Below, in pieces: positions 1 through 8,345 of a DNA stretch of 64,000 nucleotides. The notes under the pieces are model-generated. The model was given only the letters and a program-made list of their open reading frames with translations. It had not been told where the DNA came from and did no database searches. Each line of letters opens with the position of its first letter. The first letter of the stretch is position 1. The position numbers and the translations under genes are program-made. The stretch is from Pseudomonas sp. S31 (lineage in GTDB: Bacteria > Pseudomonadota > Gammaproteobacteria > Pseudomonadales > Pseudomonadaceae): NCBI RefSeq assembly GCF_016648105.1, contig NZ_JACVVE010000024.1, positions 1 to 64,000 of the forward strand, written 5' to 3'.

Positions 1-43
1 CCCCAAATGCTACGGTATCCCCATCTCCCCAAGGACCCCACCC

Positions 44-526
44 ATGGACCCGATCACCGTTCTCTCCACCCGCCTGGGCGAGCACCTGCGCCGCTTCAAT
101 GCCCAGGTGACCACCGCCGAATCCTGCACCGGCGGCGGTATCGCCGAGGCCATCACCCGTGTGCCGGGCAGCTCGGCCTGGTTCGAGGCCGGTTACATCA
201 CTTACTCCAACGCCCAGAAAACCCGCCTGCTGAACGTGCCCGAAGCTCTGTTCGCGCAGGTCGGCGCGGTTAGCCAGGAAGTGGTCGAAGCCATGGCCCG
301 TGGCGCCCAGGCCGCCAGCGGCGCACGCTTCGCCGTGGCGGTCAGCGGCGTGGCCGGGCCCGACGGCGGCTCGCCGGCCAAGCCGGTAGGCACCGTGTGG
401 CTGGCCTGGGCCGACGGCAACCACGTCAGCAGCGAACGCCGGCACTTCGATGGCGACCGCGAAGCGGTGCGTCGACAAACGGTGATCGCCGCGTTAGACG
501 GCTTGTTACAGCTCGGCGCCGAGTAA
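44..526 (+). CDS. pncC: CinA C-terminal-type nicotinamide-nucleotide amidase (PncC)
   Basis: Stand-alone CinA C-terminal domain of 160 aa, the usual length for PncC. The family deamidates nicotinamide mononucleotide to nicotinate mononucleotide in pyridine nucleotide recycling. Visible signatures are TAESCTGG at residues 24-31, GYITYSN at 50-56 and the glycine-rich SGVAGPDGG at 101-109. The N-terminal molybdopterin-binding-like domain of full CinA is absent. The ATG at 44 is the start that puts the conserved N-terminus in place. It lies about 100 bp upstream of recA, an arrangement common in Pseudomonas and many other bacteria, but recA has its own SOS promoter. Often annotated cinA or ygaD. 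Confidence 0.92.
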   Translation: MDPITVLSTRLGEHLRRFNAQVTTAESCTGGGIAEAITRVPGSSAWFEAGYITYSNAQKTRLLNVPEALFAQVGAVSQEVVEAMARGAQAASGARFAVAVSGVAGPDGGSPAKPVGTVWLAWADGNHVSSERRHFDGDREAVRRQTVIAALDGLLQLGAE

Positions 527-541
527 TTCGACGACAGGGGT

Positions 542-586
542 TTGCCTCGGCGCTCGCCTGTGGAATAATACTGGCTACTTATACAG
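542..586 (+). promoter_or_regulatory. recA promoter region with LexA box
   Basis: CTGGCTACTTATACAG at 571-586 fits the CTG-N10-CAG LexA operator of gamma-proteobacteria. A weak sigma-70 promoter is possible just upstream: TTGCCT at 542-547, 16 bp, then AATAAT at 564-569. The box would then cover the start region and block transcription until RecA-driven LexA cleavage. It ends 43 bp before the recA ATG. The operator match is direct; the promoter hexamers are a tentative reading. Confidence 0.8.
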
Positions 587-629
587 GTATTCCGGCCGTC
601 AGGGCCAAGTCGAACACGTGAGGATTTCA

Positions 630-1697
630 ATGGACGACAACAAGAAGCGCGCCTTGGCTGCGGCCCTGGGTCAGATCGAACGCCAATTCGGCAAAGGCGC
701 GGTCATGCGCATGGGCGACCACGAGCGTTCGGCCATCCCGGCCATTTCCACCGGCTCGCTGGGCCTGGACATCGCCCTGGGCATTGGCGGCCTGCCAAAA
801 GGCCGTATCGTCGAGATCTACGGCCCGGAGTCGTCGGGTAAAACCACGCTGACCCTGTCGGTCATCGCCGAAGCCCAGAAAAACGGCGCCACCTGCGCCT
901 TCGTCGACGCCGAGCACGCCCTCGACCCCGAGTACGCTGGCAAGCTGGGCGTCAACGTCGACGACCTGCTGGTCTCGCAGCCGGACACCGGTGAACAGGC
1001 CCTGGAAATCACCGACATGCTGGTGCGCTCCAACGCCGTTGACGTGATCATCGTCGACTCCGTTGCCGCCCTGGTACCCAAGGCCGAGATCGAAGGCGAA
1101 ATGGGCGACATGCACGTGGGCTTGCAGGCTCGCCTGATGTCCCAGGCGCTGCGCAAGATCACCGGTAACATCAAGAACGCCAACTGCCTGGTCATCTTCA
1201 TCAACCAGATTCGTATGAAGATCGGCGTCATGTTCGGCAGCCCGGAGACCACCACCGGTGGTAACGCCCTGAAGTTCTACGCCTCGGTGCGCCTGGACAT
1301 CCGCCGTACCGGCGCGGTCAAGGAAGGCGACGAAGTGGTCGGCAGCGAAACCCGCGTCAAGATCGTCAAGAACAAGGTCTCGCCGCCGTTCCGTCAGGCC
1401 GAGTTCCAGATCCTCTACGGCAAGGGTATCTACCGCAACGGCGAAATCATCGACCTGGGTGTTGCTCAAGGCCTGGTGGAAAAATCCGGTGCCTGGTACA
1501 GCTACCAGGGCAACAAGATCGGCCAGGGCAAGGCCAACGCTGCCAAGTACCTGCAAGAAAACCCGGCCATCGGCAACGAAATCGAGAAGCAGATTCGTGA
1601 CAAGCTGCTCAATGCCGGTGCTGTTGCTGCCGCTGGCAAGGCCGCTGCCGCCGATGCCAACGCTGACGATGTAGCCGACGCCGACGCTGGCTATTGA
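630..1697 (+). CDS. recA: Recombinase RecA
   Basis: RecA strand-exchange ATPase and SOS co-protease, 355 aa. Walker A GPESSGKTT is at residues 65-73, followed by typical RecA core sequence including the NQIRMKIGVMFG loop region and an acidic, alanine-rich C-terminus (ADANADDVADADAGY). The ATG at 630 is preferred over an in-frame GTG at 618 because GAGGA lies 6 bp upstream and RecA proteins begin MDDNKKRAL. A LexA operator sits upstream at 571-586. recX follows after 9 bp, so the two are probably co-transcribed. Confidence 0.98.
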   Translation: MDDNKKRALAAALGQIERQFGKGAVMRMGDHERSAIPAISTGSLGLDIALGIGGLPKGRIVEIYGPESSGKTTLTLSVIAEAQKNGATCAFVDAEHALDPEYAGKLGVNVDDLLVSQPDTGEQALEITDMLVRSNAVDVIIVDSVAALVPKAEIEGEMGDMHVGLQARLMSQALRKITGNIKNANCLVIFINQIRMKIGVMFGSPETTTGGNALKFYASVRLDIRRTGAVKEGDEVVGSETRVKIVKNKVSPPFRQAEFQILYGKGIYRNGEIIDLGVAQGLVEKSGAWYSYQGNKIGQGKANAAKYLQENPAIGNEIEKQIRDKLLNAGAVAAAGKAAAADANADDVADADAGY

Positions 1698-1706
1698 TAG
1701 ACGCGT

Positions 1707-2177
1707 ATGTCCGTCGTACTCGACAACCCCGTCGCGGTCCGACGGGCAGCCATGGACCTGCTCGCGCGTCGCGAGCATGGTCGAGTCGAGCTCACTCGCA
1801 AGTTGCGTCAGCGCGGTGCAACGGATGAGCTGATCGAGCCTGCGCTCGATCGGCTTGCCGAGGAAGGGCTGCTCAGTGAAGCCCGTTACCTCGAAAGCTT
1901 CATCCGCTACCGCTCCAGTGCCGGTTACGGCCCTGCCCGTATCCGCGAGGAACTCGGCCAGCGCGGCCTCAACCGTGGCGATGTCGACCAGGCCCTGCGG
2001 GAAAGCGAGGTGGACTGGGCGGCACTGCTGAGGGACACCTGGCAGCGCAAGTTTGCCGGGCAGCGCCCCCATGATCCCCGTAGTCGCGCCCAGCAGACGC
2101 GCTTTCTGGCCTACCGTGGGTTCCCCATGGACATGATCGGGCGCCTGCTCAGTGGGCGAGATCTGGACGACTACTGA
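1707..2177 (+). CDS. recX: Regulatory protein RecX
   Basis: RecX, 156 aa, a small helical-repeat protein that caps and destabilises RecA filaments. The three-helix repeats are visible, for example AMDLLARREHGRVELTRKL near the start and GYGPARIREELGQRGL in the middle. It starts 9 bp after the recA stop, so it should be SOS-induced with recA. A perfect stem-loop after the stop probably ends the transcript. The length matches Pseudomonas RecX. Confidence 0.95.
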   Translation: MSVVLDNPVAVRRAAMDLLARREHGRVELTRKLRQRGATDELIEPALDRLAEEGLLSEARYLESFIRYRSSAGYGPARIREELGQRGLNRGDVDQALRESEVDWAALLRDTWQRKFAGQRPHDPRSRAQQTRFLAYRGFPMDMIGRLLSGRDLDDY

Positions 2178-2180
2178 TTC

Positions 2181-2218
2181 GATGGCCTCATCGCTGGCAA
2201 GCCTGCGATGAGGCCATC
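2181..2218. terminator. Bidirectional stem-loop between recX and the LOG gene
   Basis: Perfect 14-bp inverted repeat, GATGGCCTCATCGC at 2181-2194 and its complement at 2205-2218, with a 10-nt loop. It lies between two convergent genes. Only a short T-rich tail follows on either strand, so intrinsic termination is plausible rather than certain. Confidence 0.6.
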
Positions 2219-2223
2219 GGCTT

Positions 2224-3342
2224 TCAGCTGACCTTCAATGCCTCCCGCGCTCGTTGGGTAGTATGCATCGGCTCTGGCTTGGCCCAGTTTTCTGGCAGGT
2301 TGATGAAATCCACCAACTCCCTCAGCCGGCCCTGGTCGCGGCCATTGAAGGCGAAGGTCAGTCGCGTCAGGTGGCTGTAGTTGCCGACCTCGTGTTCAAA
2401 GCCACTGTCCGCTTGCTGATGGTACTTGCCGCTCAGGCGCAAATCGGCGAACCCTTCCTGTATGTCGTACAACGCGGCTTCACTCAGCGCATGGTGCATG
2501 CGGATCACGAACTGGTTCTTCAGCCAGCGGCTGGAGTGGTAGTTGCTGTAGAACTGGTTGATTTCCTCAACCGCCTCGTCGGCGCTGTGTACCAGGCGCA
2601 CCAGCTTGAGGTCGGTGGGCAGGATGTAGCGGTTTTCTTCCAGTTGGCGGGTGATGAAGCCCAGGCAGTCGCGCCAGAACGAACCGCCGGGCGAGTCGAG
2701 CAGCACCACCGGCACCAGCGGGCTCTTGCCGGTCTGGATCAGCGTCAGCACTTCCAGTGCTTCATCGAGGGTACCGAAACCGCCGGGGCACAACACCAGG
2801 GCATCGGCCTCCTTGACGAAGAACAGCTTGCGAATGAAGAAGAAGTGGAAGGGCAGCAGCTTGTCGGTGCCGTCTACCGTGGCATTGGCATGCTGCTCGA
2901 AAGGTAGGGTGATGTTGAACCCCAGGCTGTGATCGCTGCCGGCGCCTTCGTGGGCGGCGGCCATGATGCCACCGCCGGCGCCGGTGATGACCATGAGGTC
3001 GGAGCGGGCCAGGGTTGCGCCAAGCTCGCGGGCCAGCGCGTACATAGGATGCTCCAGGGGCGTGCGCGCCGAGCCGAACACGGTGACCTTGCGGCGGCCC
3101 TTGTAGCGCTGCAGGGTACGGAAGGAGTGGTCGAGTTCACGCAGTGCCTGCAGGGTGATCTTGGCGCTCCAGCGGTCGCTGTCGTCGTGGGCCATGCGCA
3201 GGATGGTCAGCATCATGTCACGGTAGAGAGGCAGGTTGGGGCTGTCGGGGGCCACCAATTGCAATTGTTTGTCGATGTTGCTCAGGTCGATGCCGTTTTC
3301 TGTGAAGTAGTTGAACAGGCGTTCATTCGGTTGGTAAGGCAT
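2224..3342 (-). CDS. LOG-family Rossmann-fold protein (nucleotide 5'-monophosphate nucleosidase-like)
   Basis: A 372-aa protein of the LOG/TIGR00730 superfamily, formerly called lysine decarboxylase-like. Its members hydrolyse the N-glycosidic bond of nucleoside monophosphates (PpnN in bacteria, LOG in plants). The phosphate-binding GAGGGIM at residues 121-127 and the hallmark PGGFGTLDE at 186-194 are intact. An extra N-terminal region of about 85 aa and a C-terminal tail of about 100 aa flank the core, so it is longer than single-domain LOG proteins. The ATG has a GAAGGAG ribosome site. It converges on recX. The exact substrate is unknown. Confidence 0.85.
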   Translation of the reverse strand: MPYQPNERLFNYFTENGIDLSNIDKQLQLVAPDSPNLPLYRDMMLTILRMAHDDSDRWSAKITLQALRELDHSFRTLQRYKGRRKVTVFGSARTPLEHPMYALARELGATLARSDLMVITGAGGGIMAAAHEGAGSDHSLGFNITLPFEQHANATVDGTDKLLPFHFFFIRKLFFVKEADALVLCPGGFGTLDEALEVLTLIQTGKSPLVPVVLLDSPGGSFWRDCLGFITRQLEENRYILPTDLKLVRLVHSADEAVEEINQFYSNYHSSRWLKNQFVIRMHHALSEAALYDIQEGFADLRLSGKYHQQADSGFEHEVGNYSHLTRLTFAFNGRDQGRLRELVDFINLPENWAKPEPMHTTQRAREALKVS

Positions 3343-3618
3343 TCAACGTCTCCTTCTGCAGCAAAACCTCATGGACACTTCATGTGTCGCGGGCTGCCGT
3401 GGCTCGAGCCTGTCACCCGAGCATTGCAGTGGGCCTGCAAGGCCGTGCTGTAGGTCGCAAAAAATCTCGTTTTTCTGGGGCGTTCGCTATCAATCTAGAC
3501 CCTCGGTCCTGATCGTGCCGAAGCGGATTGGCATGCGCCGCTCGTCGGCACGTGGCCGCAGGGCGCGAAGCTTTGGTTAACTGGGAAAGCGAAGGTGCTG
3601 AAGACGGGGAGGTGGCCG

Positions 3619-3822
3619 ATGCATCGCTTGGTCATCGAGGTAGACCGGCAGCTGTTTCAGCAGCTGGAACATGCGGCGCGGGAGCATCATCTGAGCCTGG
3701 AGGCCGAGTGTCGGCGGAGGCTGGCGGTGCTCGAGTGCCAGTCGCGTTACTTGCAGGCGATGCTGGCGGAGATGCGCGCCGACGAAGACTCGCGGCGCGC
3801 CCATGAGGATCAGCCGAGCTAG
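3619..3822 (+). CDS. Small Arc-like ribbon-helix-helix protein (putative)
   Basis: A 67-aa protein starting at ATG 3619, chosen for the strong GGGGAGGTGG ribosome site just upstream; longer in-frame starts lack one. The N-terminus HRLVIEVDRQLFQQLEHAAREHHLSLEAECRRRL has the strand-helix-turn-helix pattern of Arc/MetJ or FitA-like DNA-binding domains, followed by a short helical tail. No toxin partner lies beside it. Its stop codon directly abuts the stop of the convergent next gene. Function is unknown; DNA binding is inferred from pattern only. Confidence 0.65.
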   Translation: MHRLVIEVDRQLFQQLEHAAREHHLSLEAECRRRLAVLECQSRYLQAMLAEMRADEDSRRAHEDQPS

Positions 3823-4242
3823 TTACTTCCTCTTGTTGCCGGCAGTGCAGCTGGCGGCGTCGAAGGCCTGGTCCATGACCGGTTGGTTGGTCTTGTAGAC
3901 GGTGAAGCGATAGACCATGACCGCGCCCTTGGACATCAGGTTGCGGAAGCCGCTGTTGCGACACACGCTGTCGCCCATCTGGCTGCGCACGATCTCGGGG
4001 TTTTCCTGCATGCGTGCGGCATGTTCGGCACGTACGCTCAGGTGGTTGACCAATGCCTTGCCTTCGACGGTGTAGCCTTGATCGAGGATATCTTCGTTGA
4101 TAGCTCGCGGCGTACCGACGCTGCTCTCCTTGGCGACCTTCTGCAGCATTTTGTTCAGGTCGTAGTCCTGCTTGGAGGCCGCCTGGGCTGCCAACGGCAG
4201 GGCAAGCAGCAGGCTCAGGGTCGGGACGATAAGACGCAGCAT
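3823..4242 (-). CDS. PA3611-like periplasmic quorum-sensing-regulated factor family protein
   Basis: A 139-aa secreted protein. A signal peptide is clear, MLRLIVPTLSLLLALPLAAQAA, with probable cleavage after AQA. The mature domain has two cysteines (in SVCRNS and AASCTAG) that could form a disulfide. It resembles P. aeruginosa PA3611, annotated as a quorum-sensing-regulated virulence factor, and sits in the same neighbourhood between recA and the dgkA region. The ATG at 4242 is chosen over an upstream extension to 4278 because AGGAGAG precedes it and the signal peptide begins there. Function is not known. Confidence 0.72.
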   Translation of the reverse strand: MLRLIVPTLSLLLALPLAAQAASKQDYDLNKMLQKVAKESSVGTPRAINEDILDQGYTVEGKALVNHLSVRAEHAARMQENPEIVRSQMGDSVCRNSGFRNLMSKGAVMVYRFTVYKTNQPVMDQAFDAASCTAGNKRK

Positions 4243-4463
4243 GTATCTCTCCTGGTTCGTTGACTGGCGCTTTGACATGCGCCGGCAGGCGGCGTTCCAT
4301 GAAACCCTACTGGCGTGGGCATTCTCTGGCCGCCAAAGCGCGGATTATAAGGGCGCAATGCAGCGCTTGCACGGGCAAAAAGTGGCTGTTCTGGTAGACT
4401 GGCGGCCTGTCTACTCCGAGTTGCCGCAGTGTTGATTTCCTACTCGTTCCAAGGCTCGCCAGC

Positions 4464-5174
4464 ATGAGCCATGCCGTAGCGCGGCTGCGCGCCGAGCGCC
4501 TGGCCCGCAGCATCAAGCCTTTCATTGCCCGTGGATCGCGTGCGGTCCGCTGCCCGGATTGCCGGGTGATCGCCAGCCATTGCCTGTGCCAATGGAAGCC
4601 CAAGGTCCGGGCCGAGGCGGGCGTGTGCCTGCTGATGCATGACACCGAGCCGCTGAAGCCGACCAACACCGGCTGGTTGATCGCCGACCTGGTCGAGGAC
4701 ACTTCGGCGTTCGGCTGGTTGCGCACGTCGGTCGATGAACAGCTACTGGCGTTGCTCGAACACCCCCAGTGGCAACCCTATATCGTTTTCCCCGGTGAGT
4801 TCGTCGCCCAGGAGCGGGTGGTCACCGAGGTGGTCCGCGAGCCAGGCAAGCGTCCACTGTTCATCCTGCTCGATGCCACCTGGACCGAGGCTCGCAAGAT
4901 GTTTCGCAAGAGCCCCTATCTGGACCGCTTCCCGGTACTGAGCCTGGAGGCCGAGCAGATGTCGCGCTACCGCCTGCGCCGTTCCAAGCGGGACGATCAC
5001 TTCTGCACCGCCGAAGTCGCGGCCATGTGTCTTGAGCTGGCCGGCGATGTGCGCGCCTCCCAGGCCCTGGACGCCTATCTCGACGTGTTCAGCCTGCATT
5101 ATCTGAGCGCCAAGCGGCATCTGCCGTTGGATGAGCAGGACGAAGCGCACCAGCGTTTGCATACCTTCCTATAG
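4464..5174 (+). CDS. tapT: tRNA-uridine aminocarboxypropyltransferase TapT (DTW domain)
   Basis: DTW-domain protein of 236 aa, about the size of E. coli TapT/YfiP, which makes acp3U47 in tRNA from S-adenosylmethionine. An N-terminal zinc-knuckle pattern has Cys30, Cys33, Cys40 and Cys42 (CPDCRVIASHCLC). The family motif appears as DATW at 137-140 followed by TEARKM. The segment MHDTEPLKPTNTG is typical. It lies upstream of erdR as in other pseudomonads. The ATG at 4464 has no strong ribosome site, but the protein is full length from it. Confidence 0.88.
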   Translation: MSHAVARLRAERLARSIKPFIARGSRAVRCPDCRVIASHCLCQWKPKVRAEAGVCLLMHDTEPLKPTNTGWLIADLVEDTSAFGWLRTSVDEQLLALLEHPQWQPYIVFPGEFVAQERVVTEVVREPGKRPLFILLDATWTEARKMFRKSPYLDRFPVLSLEAEQMSRYRLRRSKRDDHFCTAEVAAMCLELAGDVRASQALDAYLDVFSLHYLSAKRHLPLDEQDEAHQRLHTFL

Positions 5175-5357
5175 TCCAAGGGGCATATGCCCCGGATTGG
5201 TTCATAATATCGGGGCTGGCAGCCAGGGTGGGCGGGTTCGGCAGGGCATTTGGCTTGACCATCCCCGGCTGTGCTCGGCATCCTTGCTGCCGATTCCCCG
5301 CCAGGCGCTCCACCTACCCCCCGCACGCGCCCGGCACAGAACAGGATCCATAGATCG

Positions 5358-6008
5358 ATGGCCACATACGAAATCCTGATTGCCGATGACCACCCGCTGT
5401 TTCGCAGCGCGTTGCGCCAGGCCGTTACCCTCGGCCTAGGCGCGGATGTACGGCTGGTCGAAGTGGCGAGCATCGCCGAACTGGAAACCCGCCTGAGTGA
5501 AAAGTCCGATTGGGACCTGGTCCTGCTCGACCTGAACATGCCCGGTGCCTATGGCTTCTCCGGGCTGGTCTTGTTGCGTGGTCAGTACCCGCAGATCCCG
5601 GTTGTGATGGTCTCGGCCCAGGAAGAAGCGGCCGTGGTGGTCAAGTCACGCGAGTTCGGGGCCAGTGGCTTCATTCCAAAATCCAGTGGTCTCGAAGTGA
5701 TCCAGGATGCGGTGCGCAAAGTGCTGGACGGCGAGGTCTGGTGGCCACCGCAGGCGTTCGAGAAGGTCGACGTCTCGGCGGAGGCCAAAGCCGCCAGCGA
5801 GGGCCTGGCCAGCCTCACTCCGCAGCAGTTCCGGGTGTTGACCATGGTCTGCGAAGGCTTGCTGAACAAGCAGATCGCCTATGAGCTGAACGTCTCCGAA
5901 GCGACCATCAAGGCCCACGTGACCGCGATCTTCCGCAAGCTGGGTGTGCGTACACGGACTCAGGCGGCGTTGCTGCTGCAACAACTGGAATCAGTCGCGA
6001 GCCACTAA
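5358..6008 (+). CDS. erdR: LuxR-family response regulator ErdR
   Basis: A 216-aa response regulator with an N-terminal receiver domain (acidic pair D10-D11, phospho-acceptor D58 in LLDLNMPG, conserved Lys in FIPKSSG) and a C-terminal LuxR helix-turn-helix (LTPQQFRVLTMVCEGLLNKQIAYELNVSEATIKAHV). Synteny with dgkA directly downstream matches erdR, a regulator of ethanol oxidation and acetate metabolism genes in Pseudomonas. No sensor kinase is adjacent, as expected for this orphan-located regulator. The start at 5358 begins the receiver fold correctly; the open frame upstream is not conserved-looking. Confidence 0.88.
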   Translation: MATYEILIADDHPLFRSALRQAVTLGLGADVRLVEVASIAELETRLSEKSDWDLVLLDLNMPGAYGFSGLVLLRGQYPQIPVVMVSAQEEAAVVVKSREFGASGFIPKSSGLEVIQDAVRKVLDGEVWWPPQAFEKVDVSAEAKAASEGLASLTPQQFRVLTMVCEGLLNKQIAYELNVSEATIKAHVTAIFRKLGVRTRTQAALLLQQLESVASH

Positions 6009-6081
6009 TCCCCCGCTAATTCACGCTTTTTTGACCCAGCCCCGACTAGGCTGCGGGCCTTTCATCGGTGTAGGGACACAT

Positions 6082-6444
6082 ATGTCGCCATTCAAAGGCA
6101 AGACAGGCCTTAAACGTATCTTCAATGCCGGTGGCTATTCATTGGACGGCCTGCGTGCGGCCTACAAGGGGGAGGCGGCGTTTCGCCAACTGGTGTTGCT
6201 CAACGTGGTGCTCATCCCGATCGCTTTCTGGCTGTCGGTGAGCCGTGCCGAGCGCGCCATCATGATCGCCGTGTGCCTGCTGGGGTTGATCGTCGAGCTG
6301 TTCAACTCGGCGGTGGAAGCCGCCATCGACCGCATCTCGCTGGAGCGCCACCCCTTGTCGAAAAATGCCAAGGACATGGGCAGCGCCGCGCAGTTCGTGG
6401 CCTTGACCATGGTCGCGCTGGTCTGGGGCGTGATCCTGCTCTAG
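6082..6444 (+). CDS. dgkA: Diacylglycerol kinase DgkA
   Basis: Integral membrane diacylglycerol kinase of 120 aa that recycles diacylglycerol to phosphatidate. Three hydrophobic segments are visible, plus the signature ELFNSAVEAAIDR with the catalytic Glu and the following LSKNAKDMGSAAQ. The ATG at 6082 has AGGGA 8 bp upstream. Its stop overlaps the stop of the convergent finR gene within the palindrome CTAG at 6441-6444. Confidence 0.95.
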   Translation: MSPFKGKTGLKRIFNAGGYSLDGLRAAYKGEAAFRQLVLLNVVLIPIAFWLSVSRAERAIMIAVCLLGLIVELFNSAVEAAIDRISLERHPLSKNAKDMGSAAQFVALTMVALVWGVILL

Positions 6445-7367
6445 GCAATCTGCGGCAGAACGATCTCGTCACTGCGGGTGAACCCCGCGGTGAAGTTGCG
6501 GCATAGCTCGAGAAACTCGCGCATGGCCGAGGTCTGGTACTTCTGCTTGTGCCAGATGAAATAGAACTGGCGCATCAGGTCCAGCTCCGGTGTCTCCACC
6601 GGCACCAGGCTGCCGCGACGGAAGGCGTCGCGCAGGGCCAGGCGGGAGATGCAGCCGATGCCAAGGCCCGACTCCACCGCACGCTTGATGGCCTCGGTGT
6701 GTTCCAGCTCCAGGCGAATGTTCAGGTTGGCGCGGTGGTGACGCATGGCCTGGTCGAAGGTCAGGCGTGTGCCCGAACCTTGCTCGCGCAGGATCCAGGC
6801 CTCGTGCGACAGGGTCTCGACATCGGCCCGGCCAATCGTCGCCAAGGGGTGTTGAGGCGCGCAGAACACCACCAGTTCGTCCTCGACCCATGGCTGCACC
6901 TCCAGGTCCGGATGATTGCAATCGCCCTCGATCAGACCTAGATCAATTTCGTAGTGGGCAACTTGTTGCACGATATGCGCTGTGTTCTGTACATGCAGTT
7001 TCACCTGGCTTTCCGGGTGCACCTGCATGAAGCTGCCGATCAGCAAGGTTGCCAGGTAGTTGCCGATGGTCAGGGTGGCGCCCACCGCGAGCGAGCCGAA
7101 CCCGGACTTGCCGTTGAGCAGGTCTTCGATTTCCTTGGCCTGGTCCAGCAAGGCCACGGCCTGGGGGAGCAACTGGTGGCCAAGGGCATTGAGCGCCAGG
7201 CGCTTGCCGGCGCGGTCGAACAACTGGCAGCTCGATTGCCGCTCGAGCTCGGTGATCGAAGTGCTGGCGGCCGACTGGGAAAGGGCCAGCACGCTGGCAG
7301 CCCGAGACACGCTCTGGTGCTGTGCGACGGCGACGAAGACCTGTAGCTGACGAAGTGTGAATCGCAT
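6441..7367 (-). CDS. finR: LysR-type regulator FinR
   Basis: A 308-aa LysR-type activator with an N-terminal winged helix (RFTLRQLQVFVAVAQHQSVSRAASVLALSQSAAS) and a periplasmic-binding-like effector domain. It is divergent from fpr with 117 bp between the start codons. In P. putida and P. aeruginosa FinR activates fpr under superoxide or sulfur stress from this same arrangement. No operator half-site was assigned here. It is convergent with dgkA. Confidence 0.9.
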   Translation of the reverse strand: MRFTLRQLQVFVAVAQHQSVSRAASVLALSQSAASTSITELERQSSCQLFDRAGKRLALNALGHQLLPQAVALLDQAKEIEDLLNGKSGFGSLAVGATLTIGNYLATLLIGSFMQVHPESQVKLHVQNTAHIVQQVAHYEIDLGLIEGDCNHPDLEVQPWVEDELVVFCAPQHPLATIGRADVETLSHEAWILREQGSGTRLTFDQAMRHHRANLNIRLELEHTEAIKRAVESGLGIGCISRLALRDAFRRGSLVPVETPELDLMRQFYFIWHKQKYQTSAMREFLELCRNFTAGFTRSDEIVLPQIA

Positions 7368-7484
7368 ATCGATATAACCGATAACACATATCTTGATAAT
7401 TCAGTTAACAGATATTGTCGCTGCCCCTAAACTATCGCGCAACTGCGCGTCTTGCGCGCTGCGTTTTTTTCAGGAGCCCCATCG

Positions 7485-8264
7485 ATGAGCAACATGAACC
7501 ACGAACGTGTCCTCAGTGTGCACCACTGGAACGACACCCTGTTCAGCTTCAAGTGCACCCGCGACCCGGGCCTGCGCTTCGAGAACGGTCAGTTCGTGAT
7601 GATCGGCCTGCAACAAGACAGCGGCCGTCCGCTCATGCGCGCCTACTCCATCGCCTCGCCGAACTGGGAAGAGCACCTGGAGTTCTTCAGCATCAAGGTC
7701 CCGGATGGCCCGCTGACCTCCCAGCTGCAGCACCTGAAGGAAGGCGACGAGATCATCATCAGCAAGAAGCCTACCGGCACCCTGGTACTGGACGACCTGA
7801 ACCCCGGCAAGCACCTGTACCTGCTGAGCACCGGCACTGGCCTGGCGCCGTTCATGAGCGTCATCCAGGACCCGGAAACCTACGAGCGTTTCGAGAAGGT
7901 CATCCTGGTGCACGGCGTGCGCTACGTCAACGAAGTGGCCTACCGCGAGTTCATCACCGAGCACCTGCCGCAGAACGAATTCTTCGGCGAGGCGGTGCGT
8001 GACAAGCTGATCTACTACCCGACCGTGACCCGCGAGCCGTTCGAGAACCAGGGGCGCCTGACCGACCTGATGCGCAGCGGCAAGCTGTTCAGCGACATCG
8101 GCCTGCCACCGATCAACCCGCAGGACGACCGCGCCATGATCTGCGGCAGCCCGAGCATGCTGGACGAAACCAGCGAAGTGCTGGACAGCTTCGGCCTGAA
8201 GGTTTCCGCGCGCATGCGTGAGCCAGGTGACTACCTGATCGAGCGCGCCTTCGTCGAGAAATAA
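7485..8264 (+). CDS. fpr: Ferredoxin/flavodoxin-NADP+ reductase Fpr
   Basis: A 259-aa bacterial-type FNR (subclass I) that exchanges electrons between NADPH and ferredoxin or flavodoxin, supplying Fe-S repair and the oxidative stress response. The FAD-binding RAYS motif is at 52-55, the NADP-binding STGTGLAPF at 115-123, and a C-terminal FVEK ending is present. ATG 7485 is chosen because proteins of this family begin MSNMNHERVLSVHHWNDT and CAGGAG precedes it. Likely controlled by the divergent FinR. A strong terminator follows. Confidence 0.96.
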   Translation: MSNMNHERVLSVHHWNDTLFSFKCTRDPGLRFENGQFVMIGLQQDSGRPLMRAYSIASPNWEEHLEFFSIKVPDGPLTSQLQHLKEGDEIIISKKPTGTLVLDDLNPGKHLYLLSTGTGLAPFMSVIQDPETYERFEKVILVHGVRYVNEVAYREFITEHLPQNEFFGEAVRDKLIYYPTVTREPFENQGRLTDLMRSGKLFSDIGLPPINPQDDRAMICGSPSMLDETSEVLDSFGLKVSARMREPGDYLIERAFVEK

Positions 8265-8280
8265 GGCGAACGCGGTAACG

Positions 8281-8312
8281 AAAAAACGCAGACCCTGGGT
8301 CTGCGTTTTTTT
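8281..8312 (+). terminator. Rho-independent terminator after fpr
   Basis: The hairpin ACGCAGACCC/GGGTCTGCGT is followed by a run of seven T and preceded by a run of A, so it could work in both directions. It ends fpr and may also end the minus-strand trmO transcript. Confidence 0.9.
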
Positions 8313-8345
8313 ATGCCTGCCGGGCCGGGCCTGGAAACAGCCGGC

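Noticed and set aside
627..2072. 481-aa minus-strand ORF across recA and recX
   Set aside because: Antisense shadow of recA/recX with no ribosome site or domain pattern.
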